Positions 1-6,370 of a stretch of 6,802 bases of DNA are shown piece after piece; position 1 is the first letter of the stretch, and each line of letters starts with the position of its first letter. Source of the stretch: Hyphomicrobiales bacterium. GTDB lineage: Bacteria > Pseudomonadota > Alphaproteobacteria > Rhizobiales > Xanthobacteraceae. The DNA is taken from NCBI GenBank assembly GCA_021730825.1, contig JAKFYO010000375.1:1-6802 (forward strand), written 5' to 3'. The translations under genes and the position numbers were made by a program. Under the pieces are notes generated by a model that had not been told where the DNA came from, did not search any database, and worked only from the letters and a program-made list of their open reading frames with translations.

Positions 1-2
1 AT

Positions 3-983
3 GCGGGTATGTCGGTTACGGCGGACTCCGCCGTCGGTAAGTTTACGAAGGACCCGGCCTGGCAGAACTATGCCAAGGCATTCGACGGCACCTGGGAAAA
101 GGCCGACGAAAAGCAGTTCAAGAAAGTGCGCGCCTGGACCGAAGCCAACGTGAAAGGCTCGAAGGACACGCTCTATTACTTCTTCGGCGGCCCCGACTTC
201 CTCTACGCGAATTTGTTCTACCCGAATGCCAAGACCTACATTCAGGTCGGTCTTGAGCCGGTCGGCCCGATCCCGACGGTCGATGCCCGCACCGTGCACT
301 CGCTGCCGGCAGTGCGCGCGGCGCTCGAGCATTCGCTAAATCTTTCCTTCTTCATCACGCAGGATATGGGTGCCCGCCTCGGCGGCCAGTCGGTGCGTGG
401 CGCGTTGCCGCTGCTTTACGTCTATCTCGCGCGCAGCGGCGCGACCGTGAAAGAAGTGACACTGATCCAGCTCGATAAGGACGGCAAAGAAAACCTGGCT
501 GAAGGCTTCAAGGGTCAGATGCTTGCGCCGGGCGTGAAGATCGTCTTCACCAAGGACGGCACCGAGCGGACGCTCTATTACTTCCGTAGCGATCTCTCGA
601 ACGGCGGCGTCGCCGCGAGCGGTCTTCTGAAGTTTGCCGAGAAGTTCGGCCAGGGTAATGCGCTGTTCAAGAGCGCGTCCTATCTGCCGCACGGCGGCGG
701 CTTCTCGACGGTGCGCGACTTCGTACTGAAGCACGCCGACGTCATCGTGCAGGACGACACCGGCGTTCCGATCCGTAATTTCAAGCAGGACGAGTGGTCG
801 CTGAATCCGCACGGCGTTTATATCGGACCGATCCCGATCTTCGGCATGGGCCCCGAGGGTGCCGCACAGCAACTGTGGCATCCGAAGAACAAGCCGCCGA
901 AGCTCGACTTCGGCATCGGCTACCGCAACCGGATCATCGACTCGAACCTGTTGTTTGCAGCCCGCAAGGAAAAGAAGAACTGA
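3..983 (+). CDS. Conserved protein of unknown function, 5' end outside window
   Basis: The frame is open to the left edge, ending at a TGA at 981-983; 326 codons are visible. The first in-window ATG is at position 9, but it has no visible ribosome site and the frame continues upstream of it (Ala-Gly), so I infer that the true start, probably with a signal peptide, lies outside the window. I do not recognise a named domain. Visible landmarks, numbered from the ATG at 9, are a YYFFGGPDFLYA segment near residues 56-67, LFYPNAKTY followed by VGLEPVGPIP near 69-89, and LPHGGGFSTVRDF near 228-240 followed by VIVQDDTGVPIRNF. The protein looks soluble, with no long hydrophobic helix in the visible part, and ends in a basic KEKKN tail. 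The motifs feel like those of a conserved family of exported uncharacterised proteins, but that is from memory only. It is transcribed alone in this window and followed at once by a terminator. That it is a real gene is very likely; its function is unknown. Confidence 0.85.
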   Translation, partial: AGMSVTADSAVGKFTKDPAWQNYAKAFDGTWEKADEKQFKKVRAWTEANVKGSKDTLYYFFGGPDFLYANLFYPNAKTYIQVGLEPVGPIPTVDARTVHSLPAVRAALEHSLNLSFFITQDMGARLGGQSVRGALPLLYVYLARSGATVKEVTLIQLDKDGKENLAEGFKGQMLAPGVKIVFTKDGTERTLYYFRSDLSNGGVAASGLLKFAEKFGQGNALFKSASYLPHGGGFSTVRDFVLKHADVIVQDDTGVPIRNFKQDEWSLNPHGVYIGPIPIFGMGPEGAAQQLWHPKNKPPKLDFGIGYRNRIIDSNLLFAARKEKKN

Positions 984-1008
984 TCTTCGGCTCTTGCCGT
1001 TAAAGGTT

Positions 1009-1050
1009 AAACCGCCGCGTTTCGAAAGAACCGCGGCGGTTTCTTTTTTT
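1009..1050 (+). terminator. Intrinsic terminator of the first gene
   Basis: An 11-bp perfect stem (aaaccgccgcg at 1009-1019 with cgcggcggttt at 1032-1042) encloses a 12-nt loop and runs into a T-rich tract (ttcttttttt, 1041-1050). It begins 26 bp after the TGA of the upstream gene. The T tract lies on the + strand side, so it mainly terminates rightward transcription. For the convergent permease on the other strand, the sequence after the stem has only short T runs, so it would be a weaker terminator. Confidence 0.9.
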
Positions 1051-1105
1051 GATCAGGCACCTCTGGCAGCGTCAGCAAGAAAGCGCGGGGTTGCTCTGAG
1101 AAGCG

Positions 1106-2470
1106 TTATCGCTTCGCGGGCTTTTTCCGCGGTTTCGTGAGCAGCACTAGCGGAATGCCGGCGAGCATCACGGCAATGCCGAGGATCGCGCCCATGCCTG
1201 CAATTCCGTAGCCGGACTTGCTCCAGAGGAAGAGCGCATAGTTGATGCCCGACCAGCACATCCAGAGGCAGCTCGCGCAGAAAATCGCAGGCAACACCGG
1301 ATAGAGCGGCACCTTGAAGCCGTCTTTCGCGACATCGCCGCGGCTGCGGAAAACATAAACCGAGAGGCCAACAAGGAAGAGGAAACCCCAGAACGCCGGC
1401 GCGGTATAGCCGGTCATGGTTTCGAAGCCGTCACGCGCAAGCGCACCGAAGCCGATCAGGATCAGCGTAAGAGCGCCTTGTGTGAGTAATGCATTCGCTG
1501 GCTTGTCGCCTTTCCATTCCGAAAGAAAGCCCAGCCAAGGCAGGTCCTGTCCAAGCGCCTGGTAGCCGCGTGCGCCGGTAAAGATCGTGGCATTAAGCGT
1601 ACTCAATGCCGTCGCGGTGATCATCAGGCTGAGGATGATTGCGCCGCCGCTACCGGCCGCGAGCCGCATCAGGTCGGCACCGATCGCTTTGGAGTCGCGC
1701 AGCCCCTGCAAGCCGAAGGTCGTGAGATATCCGATGTTCACCAGCACGTAGAGCGCGGTGATGATCAGGATCGACCAGATCAGGGTCGGCGCCATGGTGC
1801 GCTTCACGTCACGCAATTCTCCGGAGAGATAGGCCGACTCGTTCCAGCCGCCGAAGGTGAGCAGGATGAAGACCATCGCGAAACCGGCCGCAGCGAAGGG
1901 TGCCGCCGGGGCTTTTGCCACGACGGCGGCCGTTGGCTGTTTGCCGACGTAGAATGCAGCCAGAACAACAAGAACCAGCGCTGCGATCGCGAGAATTGCG
2001 AAGAAGTTCTGCGTCCAGCTCGCTTCGCGCAGGCCGATCAGATTGACCAACGTCAGCAGGATGACCGCGAGTGCGCCGTGAACGGCAAAACTGTAGCGGC
2101 CGAGATTGATGACTTCGGAGATATATTCGCCATAGACGAAAGCGACCGCGGCAATCGCGCCGGGCTGGATAATCGTGCAGCGCGCCCAGCCGAACAGCAT
2201 ACCGAGCTTTTCGCCGAACGCCTTGCTCAGGAAATGATACTCGCCGCCGGAGCTTGCGTGCGAACTGCCAAGTTCCGCGTAGCAAAGCGCGCCCACCAGC
2301 GCGATGAAACCACCCAGCACCCAGAGTCCGATGAAGGTTGCGCCGCTGTCGGAGTTTGCGGCAACCAGCGTCGGCGTCTTGAAGATGCCGATGCCGATAA
2401 CGATGCCGCACAGCATCATGACGCCGTCAAATACCGAAAGCCCCGCTTTTTTATCTGCCTGCTTGGCCAT
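1106..2470 (-). CDS. APC-superfamily amino-acid permease
   Basis: This encodes a 454-residue inner-membrane transporter, a usual length for the APC (amino acid-polyamine-organocation) superfamily. About 12 hydrophobic segments are visible. The first carries the substrate-backbone-binding signature GIGIF (residues 26-30), followed by the conserved SGGEYHFL near 74-81 and GWNESAYLSGELRD near 208-221. A KVPLYPVLP motif near 386-394, before the last membrane helices, is also typical of the family. By family knowledge it should import or exchange an amino acid using an ion or substrate gradient; the substrate cannot be read from sequence. The C-terminus is a basic cytosolic tail (KPRKKPAKR). The start chosen is the ATG at 2470, which has a G-rich site (gtgggggc) 6 nt upstream; a TTG five codons further upstream is possible but less likely. 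It starts 22 bp after the stop of the methyltransferase-like gene on the same strand, so the two are probably co-transcribed. Confidence 0.92.
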   Translation of the reverse strand: MAKQADKKAGLSVFDGVMMLCGIVIGIGIFKTPTLVAANSDSGATFIGLWVLGGFIALVGALCYAELGSSHASSGGEYHFLSKAFGEKLGMLFGWARCTIIQPGAIAAVAFVYGEYISEVINLGRYSFAVHGALAVILLTLVNLIGLREASWTQNFFAILAIAALVLVVLAAFYVGKQPTAAVVAKAPAAPFAAAGFAMVFILLTFGGWNESAYLSGELRDVKRTMAPTLIWSILIITALYVLVNIGYLTTFGLQGLRDSKAIGADLMRLAAGSGGAIILSLMITATALSTLNATIFTGARGYQALGQDLPWLGFLSEWKGDKPANALLTQGALTLILIGFGALARDGFETMTGYTAPAFWGFLFLVGLSVYVFRSRGDVAKDGFKVPLYPVLPAIFCASCLWMCWSGINYALFLWSKSGYGIAGMGAILGIAVMLAGIPLVLLTKPRKKPAKR

Positions 2471-2492
2471 TTTATGCCCCCACAAATTCTGT

Positions 2493-3335
2493 TCAGGACG
2501 CCTTCTTGGCGGTCCAGTCGTTCGTACCGGTAATGGTGTTGCCGTCGATCTTGCCCTCGTATTTCACCGGCTTCCCGTCAACTTCGACAGTGAATTCGAT
2601 ATTCGCGCCGTTCAAGCGGCCGTCCTTGATTTCGCTTGGCTTGCCGCCAATGAAGGCGGTGCCCGTGATGCGCTGGAACTGCTGCTTGAGATCGAGCGCA
2701 ATTTCCTGTGAGCCCACTGTCATCGACCATTTGCCCTCGACCTTCGCGGGCACGATGTAAAGATAGACTGTCCGCGTTCCCTTGTAGCCGTCGCTGTCGA
2801 ACTCGACGTGTTCTTTGTGCTCGGGATCCCAATCCGCCATCGAGAAACTCTGGGTCACGATGCGCGTACCGGGCTTCATGTCGAGGATGGTCGGACGCAA
2901 TTTCAGGTTCAGTGTCGACAACAGATAAAGCGAGATGACATTCGCCTCGGAGAAATCGGTCTCGAAGATATTCTTGTTCAGGAAGGTGACGCGGTCGCCG
3001 ACCTCTGTCTTGGCCAGGTTTGCTTCCGCTTCCTTGATGCGCTGCGGATCGAGATCGATGCCGACGCCTTTCCTGGCTTTGAAATCCTTGACCGCCGCGA
3101 TCACGATGCGGCCGTCGCCGGAGCCGAGATCGTAATGAATGTCGTCGGGGCCGACCTTTGCCAGCTCCAGCATTCTTTTTACGACCTGATGCGGGGTCGG
3201 GACGTAAATCACATCCAGTTTGGGGTTGTCGGATTCGTTCGCCGCTTGCGCGAAGGACTCGTCTGCGAATGCGCCGCCGGCAAGGGCGACAACGGCAAGC
3301 GCTGCGAAAGAATTGCGGATGAACCCTGTCTGCAT
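2493..3335 (-). CDS. Exported SAM-methyltransferase-like protein, second copy
   Basis: This encodes 280 residues. Residues 1-24 or 1-31 look like a Sec signal peptide: a short basic start, a hydrophobic AALAVVALAGGA core, and candidate cleavage sites after AFA (24) or AQA (31). The core has class I methyltransferase features: VPTPHQVVKRMLELA near 45-59, the SAM-binding motif I DLGSGDGR at 69-76, the acidic strand-2 end GIDLDP at 92-97, and NIFETD at 122-127. The VPTP...DLGSGDGR layout recalls the FAM173/ATPSCKMT-type lysine methyltransferases; this is a resemblance, not a proven assignment. From about residue 201 (GKW) to the end is a beta-rich domain of about 80 residues (GT/G-turn repeats, NTITGT, final DWTAKK) of the kind appended to secreted proteins. 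There is no cysteine. It is a paralogue of the gene at 3433-4248; 59 of 66 residues match from PKLD to RIKEA. Relative to that copy it has about 10 extra residues around 176-188 and one fewer near 150. Substrate, and whether it is active, are unknown. Confidence 0.88.
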   Translation of the reverse strand: MQTGFIRNSFAALAVVALAGGAFADESFAQAANESDNPKLDVIYVPTPHQVVKRMLELAKVGPDDIHYDLGSGDGRIVIAAVKDFKARKGVGIDLDPQRIKEAEANLAKTEVGDRVTFLNKNIFETDFSEANVISLYLLSTLNLKLRPTILDMKPGTRIVTQSFSMADWDPEHKEHVEFDSDGYKGTRTVYLYIVPAKVEGKWSMTVGSQEIALDLKQQFQRITGTAFIGGKPSEIKDGRLNGANIEFTVEVDGKPVKYEGKIDGNTITGTNDWTAKKAS

Positions 3336-3369
3336 GGTTTTTACTCGAATTTACCGGGGCATTTCATGT

Positions 3370-3404
3370 TCACGGCCCCTTGGCGGTTTGCCAAGAGGCC
3401 GTGA
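3370..3404 (-). other. Strong hairpin between the two methyltransferase-like genes
   Basis: An inverted repeat forms a 15-bp stem around a 5-nt loop (arms 3370-3384 and 3390-3404). Read as minus-strand RNA the stem is complete, with one G·U pair at 3378/3396; read as plus-strand RNA that position is a C·A mismatch. The structure therefore fits the transcript of the flanking genes better. No U tract follows it on the minus strand, so it is not a standard terminator there. On the plus strand it is followed by ttttatatt, which could weakly stop antisense transcription. Immediately upstream on the minus strand is a TATAAA (3406-3411) that could be a -10 box, but no good -35 accompanies it. Candidate roles are partial termination or mRNA stabilisation between the two genes, or a 5' leader hairpin for the second copy. 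Confidence 0.6.
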
Positions 3405-3432
3405 TTTTATATTCCGATTTTCGAAAAAGCGC

Positions 3433-4248
3433 TTACGACTTCTTCGCTGTCCACTTGGCGGCGCCGGTGCCGGTGATGGTGCCGTTGTCGAGGTTGCCTT
3501 CATACTTCACCGGCTTGCCGTCCACGTCGATCGTGAATTCGATCTTGGTGCCGGTGATCTTGCCGTTCTTGATTTCCGAAGCCTTGCCGTTAACGGTGGC
3601 CGAGCCGGAGAGGTCGGTGAACTCGCTCTTCAGGTCGAGCGCGATTTTCTTCTCACCTTCGCTCACTTCCCATTTGCCGGTGACGTTGGCTGGGACGATG
3701 AACAGATAGACCTGGTAGCCGTTCACGCTTTCGTCGTGCTCGGGCTTCCACTCGCCCATGTTGAAGGCGTGGGTCACGATGCGGGTGCCGGGCTTCAATT
3801 CCTTGAGCAGTTTCGGCCGCATGCGGATGTTGATCGAGGTGAGGAGATACATCGAAACCGTGGTCGCTTCAGACAGGTCGGTTTCGAAAATGTTCTGTTC
3901 GCGGAAGGTGACGTTGTCGCCGAGGCTCGCCTTCGCCTTGTTCTCGGTGGCTTCCTTGATGCGCTGCGGATCGAGATCGATGCCGACGCCCTTCTTGGCT
4001 TTGAAATCCTTGACCGCCGCGATCACGATGCGTCCGTCGCCGGAGCCCAGATCGTAGTGCGTGTCGGACGGGCCGACTTTCGCGAGTTCCAGCATGCGCT
4101 TCACGACTTCATGCGGCGTCGGAACGAAATGAATATCGAGTTTGGGCTGCGCGGAAACGTTCAGCGAATAAAGTCCGGCTCCAAACAGGAGCGCGGTTGC
4201 GGCAGCAACCCCGGCAATGCCGCGAAAACCTGACGTACGAAACTGCAT
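3433..4248 (-). CDS. Exported SAM-methyltransferase-like protein, first copy
   Basis: This encodes 271 residues. The N-terminus (residues 1-33) is a convincing signal peptide: basic residues R4 and R9, a hydrophobic stretch about 10-29, and cleavage expected after VSA (33), leaving QPKLD as the mature start. The methyltransferase core shows VPTPHEVVKRMLELA near 42-56, SAM motif I DLGSGDGR at 66-73, GIDLDP at 89-94, NIFETD at 119-124, and KPGTRIV near 152-158. From GKW (191) onward is a beta-rich domain with repeated glycine turns (KITGTKIEF, GTITGT) and a terminal KWTAKK. There is no cysteine. The start is the ATG at 4248 with an AGAGGA ribosome site at 4258-4253, the clearest in this operon. 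It is probably the first gene of a three-gene unit with its paralogue (97 bp downstream) and the permease. A SAM fold sent to the periplasm is unusual. It may act on a yet unknown substrate, be retained in the cytosol by an uncleaved anchor, or be a repurposed non-catalytic fold. Confidence 0.88.
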   Translation of the reverse strand: MQFRTSGFRGIAGVAAATALLFGAGLYSLNVSAQPKLDIHFVPTPHEVVKRMLELAKVGPSDTHYDLGSGDGRIVIAAVKDFKAKKGVGIDLDPQRIKEATENKAKASLGDNVTFREQNIFETDLSEATTVSMYLLTSINIRMRPKLLKELKPGTRIVTHAFNMGEWKPEHDESVNGYQVYLFIVPANVTGKWEVSEGEKKIALDLKSEFTDLSGSATVNGKASEIKNGKITGTKIEFTIDVDGKPVKYEGNLDNGTITGTGAAKWTAKKS

Positions 4249-4272
4249 GTTGTCCTCTACCTGTATGGGTCC

Positions 4273-4301
4273 TTTAAACCCCCGGGCGCGGACCTTGGCA
4301 C
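4273..4301 (-). promoter_or_regulatory. Weak candidate promoter for the methyltransferase operon
   Basis: On the minus strand GTGCCA (4301-4296) is separated by 17 bp from TTTAAA (4278-4273); each box matches four of six bases of the housekeeping consensus. A transcript would begin roughly 15-20 nt before the ribosome site of the first methyltransferase-like gene. The rest of the 253-bp gap up to the tRNA gene (4249-4501) holds no gene or convincing RNA that I can see, so the operon promoter must lie in this gap or overlap the tRNA gene. Alphaproteobacterial promoters match the consensus loosely, so this is only a suggestion. Confidence 0.25.
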
Positions 4302-4501
4302 GTTCCGGGGCAAGCGCAAGTCCTGCATCCTTGCTTCGCGAGAGGGCTTATTTGCGCTCCAGCAGGCGCACAGGAAGCGTTTTAGCGCGCGATTTTGCCT
4401 CGCTTTTCGGCCAATTTAGGTCATTCGCGGCCTTTCATTTGCGTCATCGGATTGCTACATACCCGGCGCCGGCGGGAACTTGCCGGCATTTTTGCCTCTG
4501 G

Positions 4502-4578
<77 letters not shown>

Positions 4579-4591
4579 AAGCCATAAAAAC

Positions 4592-4620
4592 AAAAAGCCC
4601 GCCGTTTCGGCGGGCTTTTT
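4592..4620. terminator. Bidirectional intrinsic terminator
   Basis: The arms aaaaagcccgccg (4592-4604) and cggcgggcttttt (4608-4620) pair perfectly around a TTT loop. The G/C core is flanked by five A on one side and five T on the other, so it has a U tract whichever strand is transcribed. It starts 13 nt after the tRNA CCA end and ends 18 bp beyond the stop of the convergent LprI-like gene, so it can serve both. Confidence 0.93.
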
Positions 4621-4638
4621 GTTGCGCGGGTGCAAACG

Positions 4639-5058
4639 CTATCTCGTGTAGCGCACTTCCAACTCGCGCATACGCGTCACGTTCTTGTCGATCAGGCAAG
4701 TGAGCCGCTCGTCGAACGAGCCGATGCGGCCGGTCTTGGTTCCCTCGAACGGCGCCACCGCCTGACACTCCTGATTGCGAAAGCGAACGAAAAGAATCTG
4801 CGCTTCCTCGAGCGAGCTTTTCCAGCGGCCTTTCTGCGCGGGAGCGAGATCGGGGCGCATGTCGATAAAGCCAAGGATGCGTTCGACCAGCGCTTCAAGC
4901 TCGCGGTTCGAATCGAACATCGCTTTCTCGAGACAAAGAAAGTAGGGACGGCCGGTGAGTTTGGTGCCGTCACAAATTTCGCGCGAGGGGCGGACGGCTT
5001 GCGCGAGCGCGAGCGCGGTTCCGATCAGAAGAAAGAGAGCGGATAGCCGCGCGCGCAT
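4639..5058 (-). CDS. Exported LprI/DUF1311-like small protein
   Basis: This encodes 139 residues. Residues 1-21 form a signal peptide (MRAR, hydrophobic LSALFLLIGTALALA, cleavage expected after AQA), so the mature protein should be periplasmic. The mature part has the pattern of the DUF1311/LprI N-terminal family: helical ELEALVERIL, W79 followed by a LEEAQILFVRFRNQEC stretch (83-98), a glycine-containing link, then C121 and a final TRMRELEVRY helix. Four cysteines (29, 42, 98, 121) could make two disulfides in the periplasm. Some members of the family are known as lysozyme inhibitors (LprI of Mycobacterium), but most have no tested role, so inhibition of lysozyme is only a possibility here. 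The ATG at 5058 lies 10 bp after the aminotransferase stop with no strong ribosome site, which suggests co-transcription and perhaps translational coupling. The frame ends in TAG just before the shared terminator. Confidence 0.85.
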   Translation of the reverse strand: MRARLSALFLLIGTALALAQAVRPSREICDGTKLTGRPYFLCLEKAMFDSNRELEALVERILGFIDMRPDLAPAQKGRWKSSLEEAQILFVRFRNQECQAVAPFEGTKTGRIGSFDERLTCLIDKNVTRMRELEVRYTR

Positions 5059-5068
5059 TATCGGCCGG

Positions 5069-6250
5069 TCACGCGGCTTTGCGGGTCGAAAGAAACTCGC
5101 CCATGCGGCCGATCGCTTTCAATATATTCTCGGTGGAGTTCGCATAGGACAAGCGCACATAGCCTTCGCCGAGAATTCCGAAATCCGGACCACCGATGAT
5201 CGCGACGCCCGACTCTTCGAGCAGCGATGACGCAAGCTTCTTCGCCTTCCAGCCGGTGTTCTTGATATTCGGGAACGCATAGAACGCACCCTTCGGCGTG
5301 GCACACGAAATGCCGGGCAGCTTGTTCAATTCGCTGACGACAACTTTCCGCCGCTTGTCGAATTCCGCGACCATGTGCTGCGCGGCATCCTGCGAGCCGG
5401 TGAGTGCTGCGAGTGCCGCATATTGCGACGGCGCATTCACGCAGGACCACGCGTTCACCGCGAGCTTGCGGATATTCTCGTAAAGCGCCTGCGGCCAGAC
5501 CGAATAGCCCATGCGCCAGCCGGTCATTGCGTAAGTCTTCGACCAGCCGTTCAGCAAGATGAGCCGATCGCGGATCGACGGATAGGTGAGCAGGCAAACG
5601 TGCTTCTCGCCGTCATAGACCATCTGGTCGTAGATTTCGTCCGACATGATCGCGACGTTCGGATGCTTCTCCATCCCGGCCACGAACTTGTCGACTTCGG
5701 ATTTCGGCGTGACGCCGCCGGTCGGATTGGCGGGCGAGTTGATGATGATGAGCCGCGTCTTCGGCGTGATCAGCGAGAGCGTTTCTTCCGCCGAGAAGGC
5801 GAAGCCATTTTCCTCGTGCACCGGAATCGGAACCGGGTTCGCGCCGGTGAATTCGATCATGGAGCGGTAAATCGGAAATCCCGGATCGGGATAGAGAATG
5901 TCCGCGCCCGGTTCGCCGAACATCAGGATCGCCGCGAACATCGTGATCTTGCCGCCGGGCACGACCGCGACATTGCCGGGCGATACTTCGACCGAAAAGC
6001 GCTTGTGCAGGTCGGCCGCGATCGCCTCGCGCAGCGGGAGGATGCCGGTGGCGGGCGTGTAGCCATGGTGACCGTCGCGCAGCGCCTTGATCGCGGCCTC
6101 CACGATGTGCGGCGGGGTCGGGAAATCGGGCTGGCCGATGCCTAGGCTCACGATGTCCCGCCCCTGTGCTGCAAGATCGGCGGCGCGTGCGAGCACCGCA
6201 AAGGCGTTTTCCTCTCCGATGCGGTCGAAGCCCGAAATCGTATGCAACAT
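5069..6250 (-). CDS. PLP-dependent aminotransferase (aspartate aminotransferase-like, class I)
   Basis: This encodes 393 residues, full length for fold-type I class I aminotransferases, which move an amino group between an amino acid and a 2-oxo acid in the cytosol using pyridoxal phosphate. Visible landmarks are GIGQPDFPTP (37-46) at the N-terminal substrate lid, GYTPATGILPLREAIA (63-78), a phosphate-side GGK (99-101), PDPGFPIY (121-128), NSPANPTGG with cofactor-contacting N175, D204 and Y207 in SDEIYDQ, the Schiff-base lysine K238 in GWSKTYAMTGWRMGY with R246, and the substrate carboxylate arginine R366 in GYVRLSYA. All expected catalytic residues are present. The subgroup is aspartate aminotransferase-like, but the preferred amino acid is not settled by sequence. 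The start ATG at 6250 is supported by an AAGGAA ribosome site (6261-6256), 5 nt upstream. It is probably the first gene of a two-gene unit with the small LprI-like gene and is divergent from the CNNM-type gene. Confidence 0.95.
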   Translation of the reverse strand: MLHTISGFDRIGEENAFAVLARAADLAAQGRDIVSLGIGQPDFPTPPHIVEAAIKALRDGHHGYTPATGILPLREAIAADLHKRFSVEVSPGNVAVVPGGKITMFAAILMFGEPGADILYPDPGFPIYRSMIEFTGANPVPIPVHEENGFAFSAEETLSLITPKTRLIIINSPANPTGGVTPKSEVDKFVAGMEKHPNVAIMSDEIYDQMVYDGEKHVCLLTYPSIRDRLILLNGWSKTYAMTGWRMGYSVWPQALYENIRKLAVNAWSCVNAPSQYAALAALTGSQDAAQHMVAEFDKRRKVVVSELNKLPGISCATPKGAFYAFPNIKNTGWKAKKLASSLLEESGVAIIGGPDFGILGEGYVRLSYANSTENILKAIGRMGEFLSTRKAA

Positions 6251-6286
6251 AGTGGTTCCTTGGCGTTTCCCCGTTTATTGCGCGGT

Positions 6287-6315
6287 AATTGAGCCTATTT
6301 CCTGTGCGTTTTCAA
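6287..6315 (-). promoter_or_regulatory. Weak candidate promoter for the aminotransferase
   Basis: On the minus strand TTGAAA (6315-6310, five of six to the -35 consensus) is followed after 17 bp by TCAATT (6292-6287, three of six to the -10). It lies in the 120-bp divergent gap (6251-6370) between the aminotransferase and the CNNM-type gene, about 40 bp before the aminotransferase ATG. No better pair was found for either direction. The rightward gene shows no clear promoter or ribosome site by eye. Confidence 0.25.
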
Positions 6316-6370
6316 ACGGGTGCAGTGCCATTGCGGGCCCTGCCCGGCCCATGCGAAATTGGCCGCCATC

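Noticed and set aside
1100..1115. Small inverted repeat gaagcg-ttat-cgcttc over the permease stop codon
   Set aside because: Six-base stem without a following T tract; too weak to call a terminator.
1809..2411. Minus-strand 200-codon frame overlapping the permease
   Set aside because: Out-of-frame, arginine-rich translation of the permease gene, which itself has a full set of membrane segments.
3220..4233. Long plus-strand open frame (337 codons) antisense to the first methyltransferase-like gene
   Set aside because: It lies entirely opposite a gene with clear domain motifs, its sequence is arginine-, alanine- and aspartate-rich in the way G/C-biased shadow frames are, and a similar shadow appears opposite the paralogue because the DNA is duplicated.
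4465..4488. Short GCCGGC inverted repeat just upstream of the tRNA gene
   Set aside because: The stem is only six base pairs of a self-complementary hexamer in G/C-rich DNA, with no T tract, so it is expected by chance.
5375..6145. Plus-strand open frame (256 codons) antisense to the aminotransferase
   Set aside because: Shadow of a gene with all catalytic residues of its family; low-complexity Arg/Asp/His-rich product with no recognisable domain.
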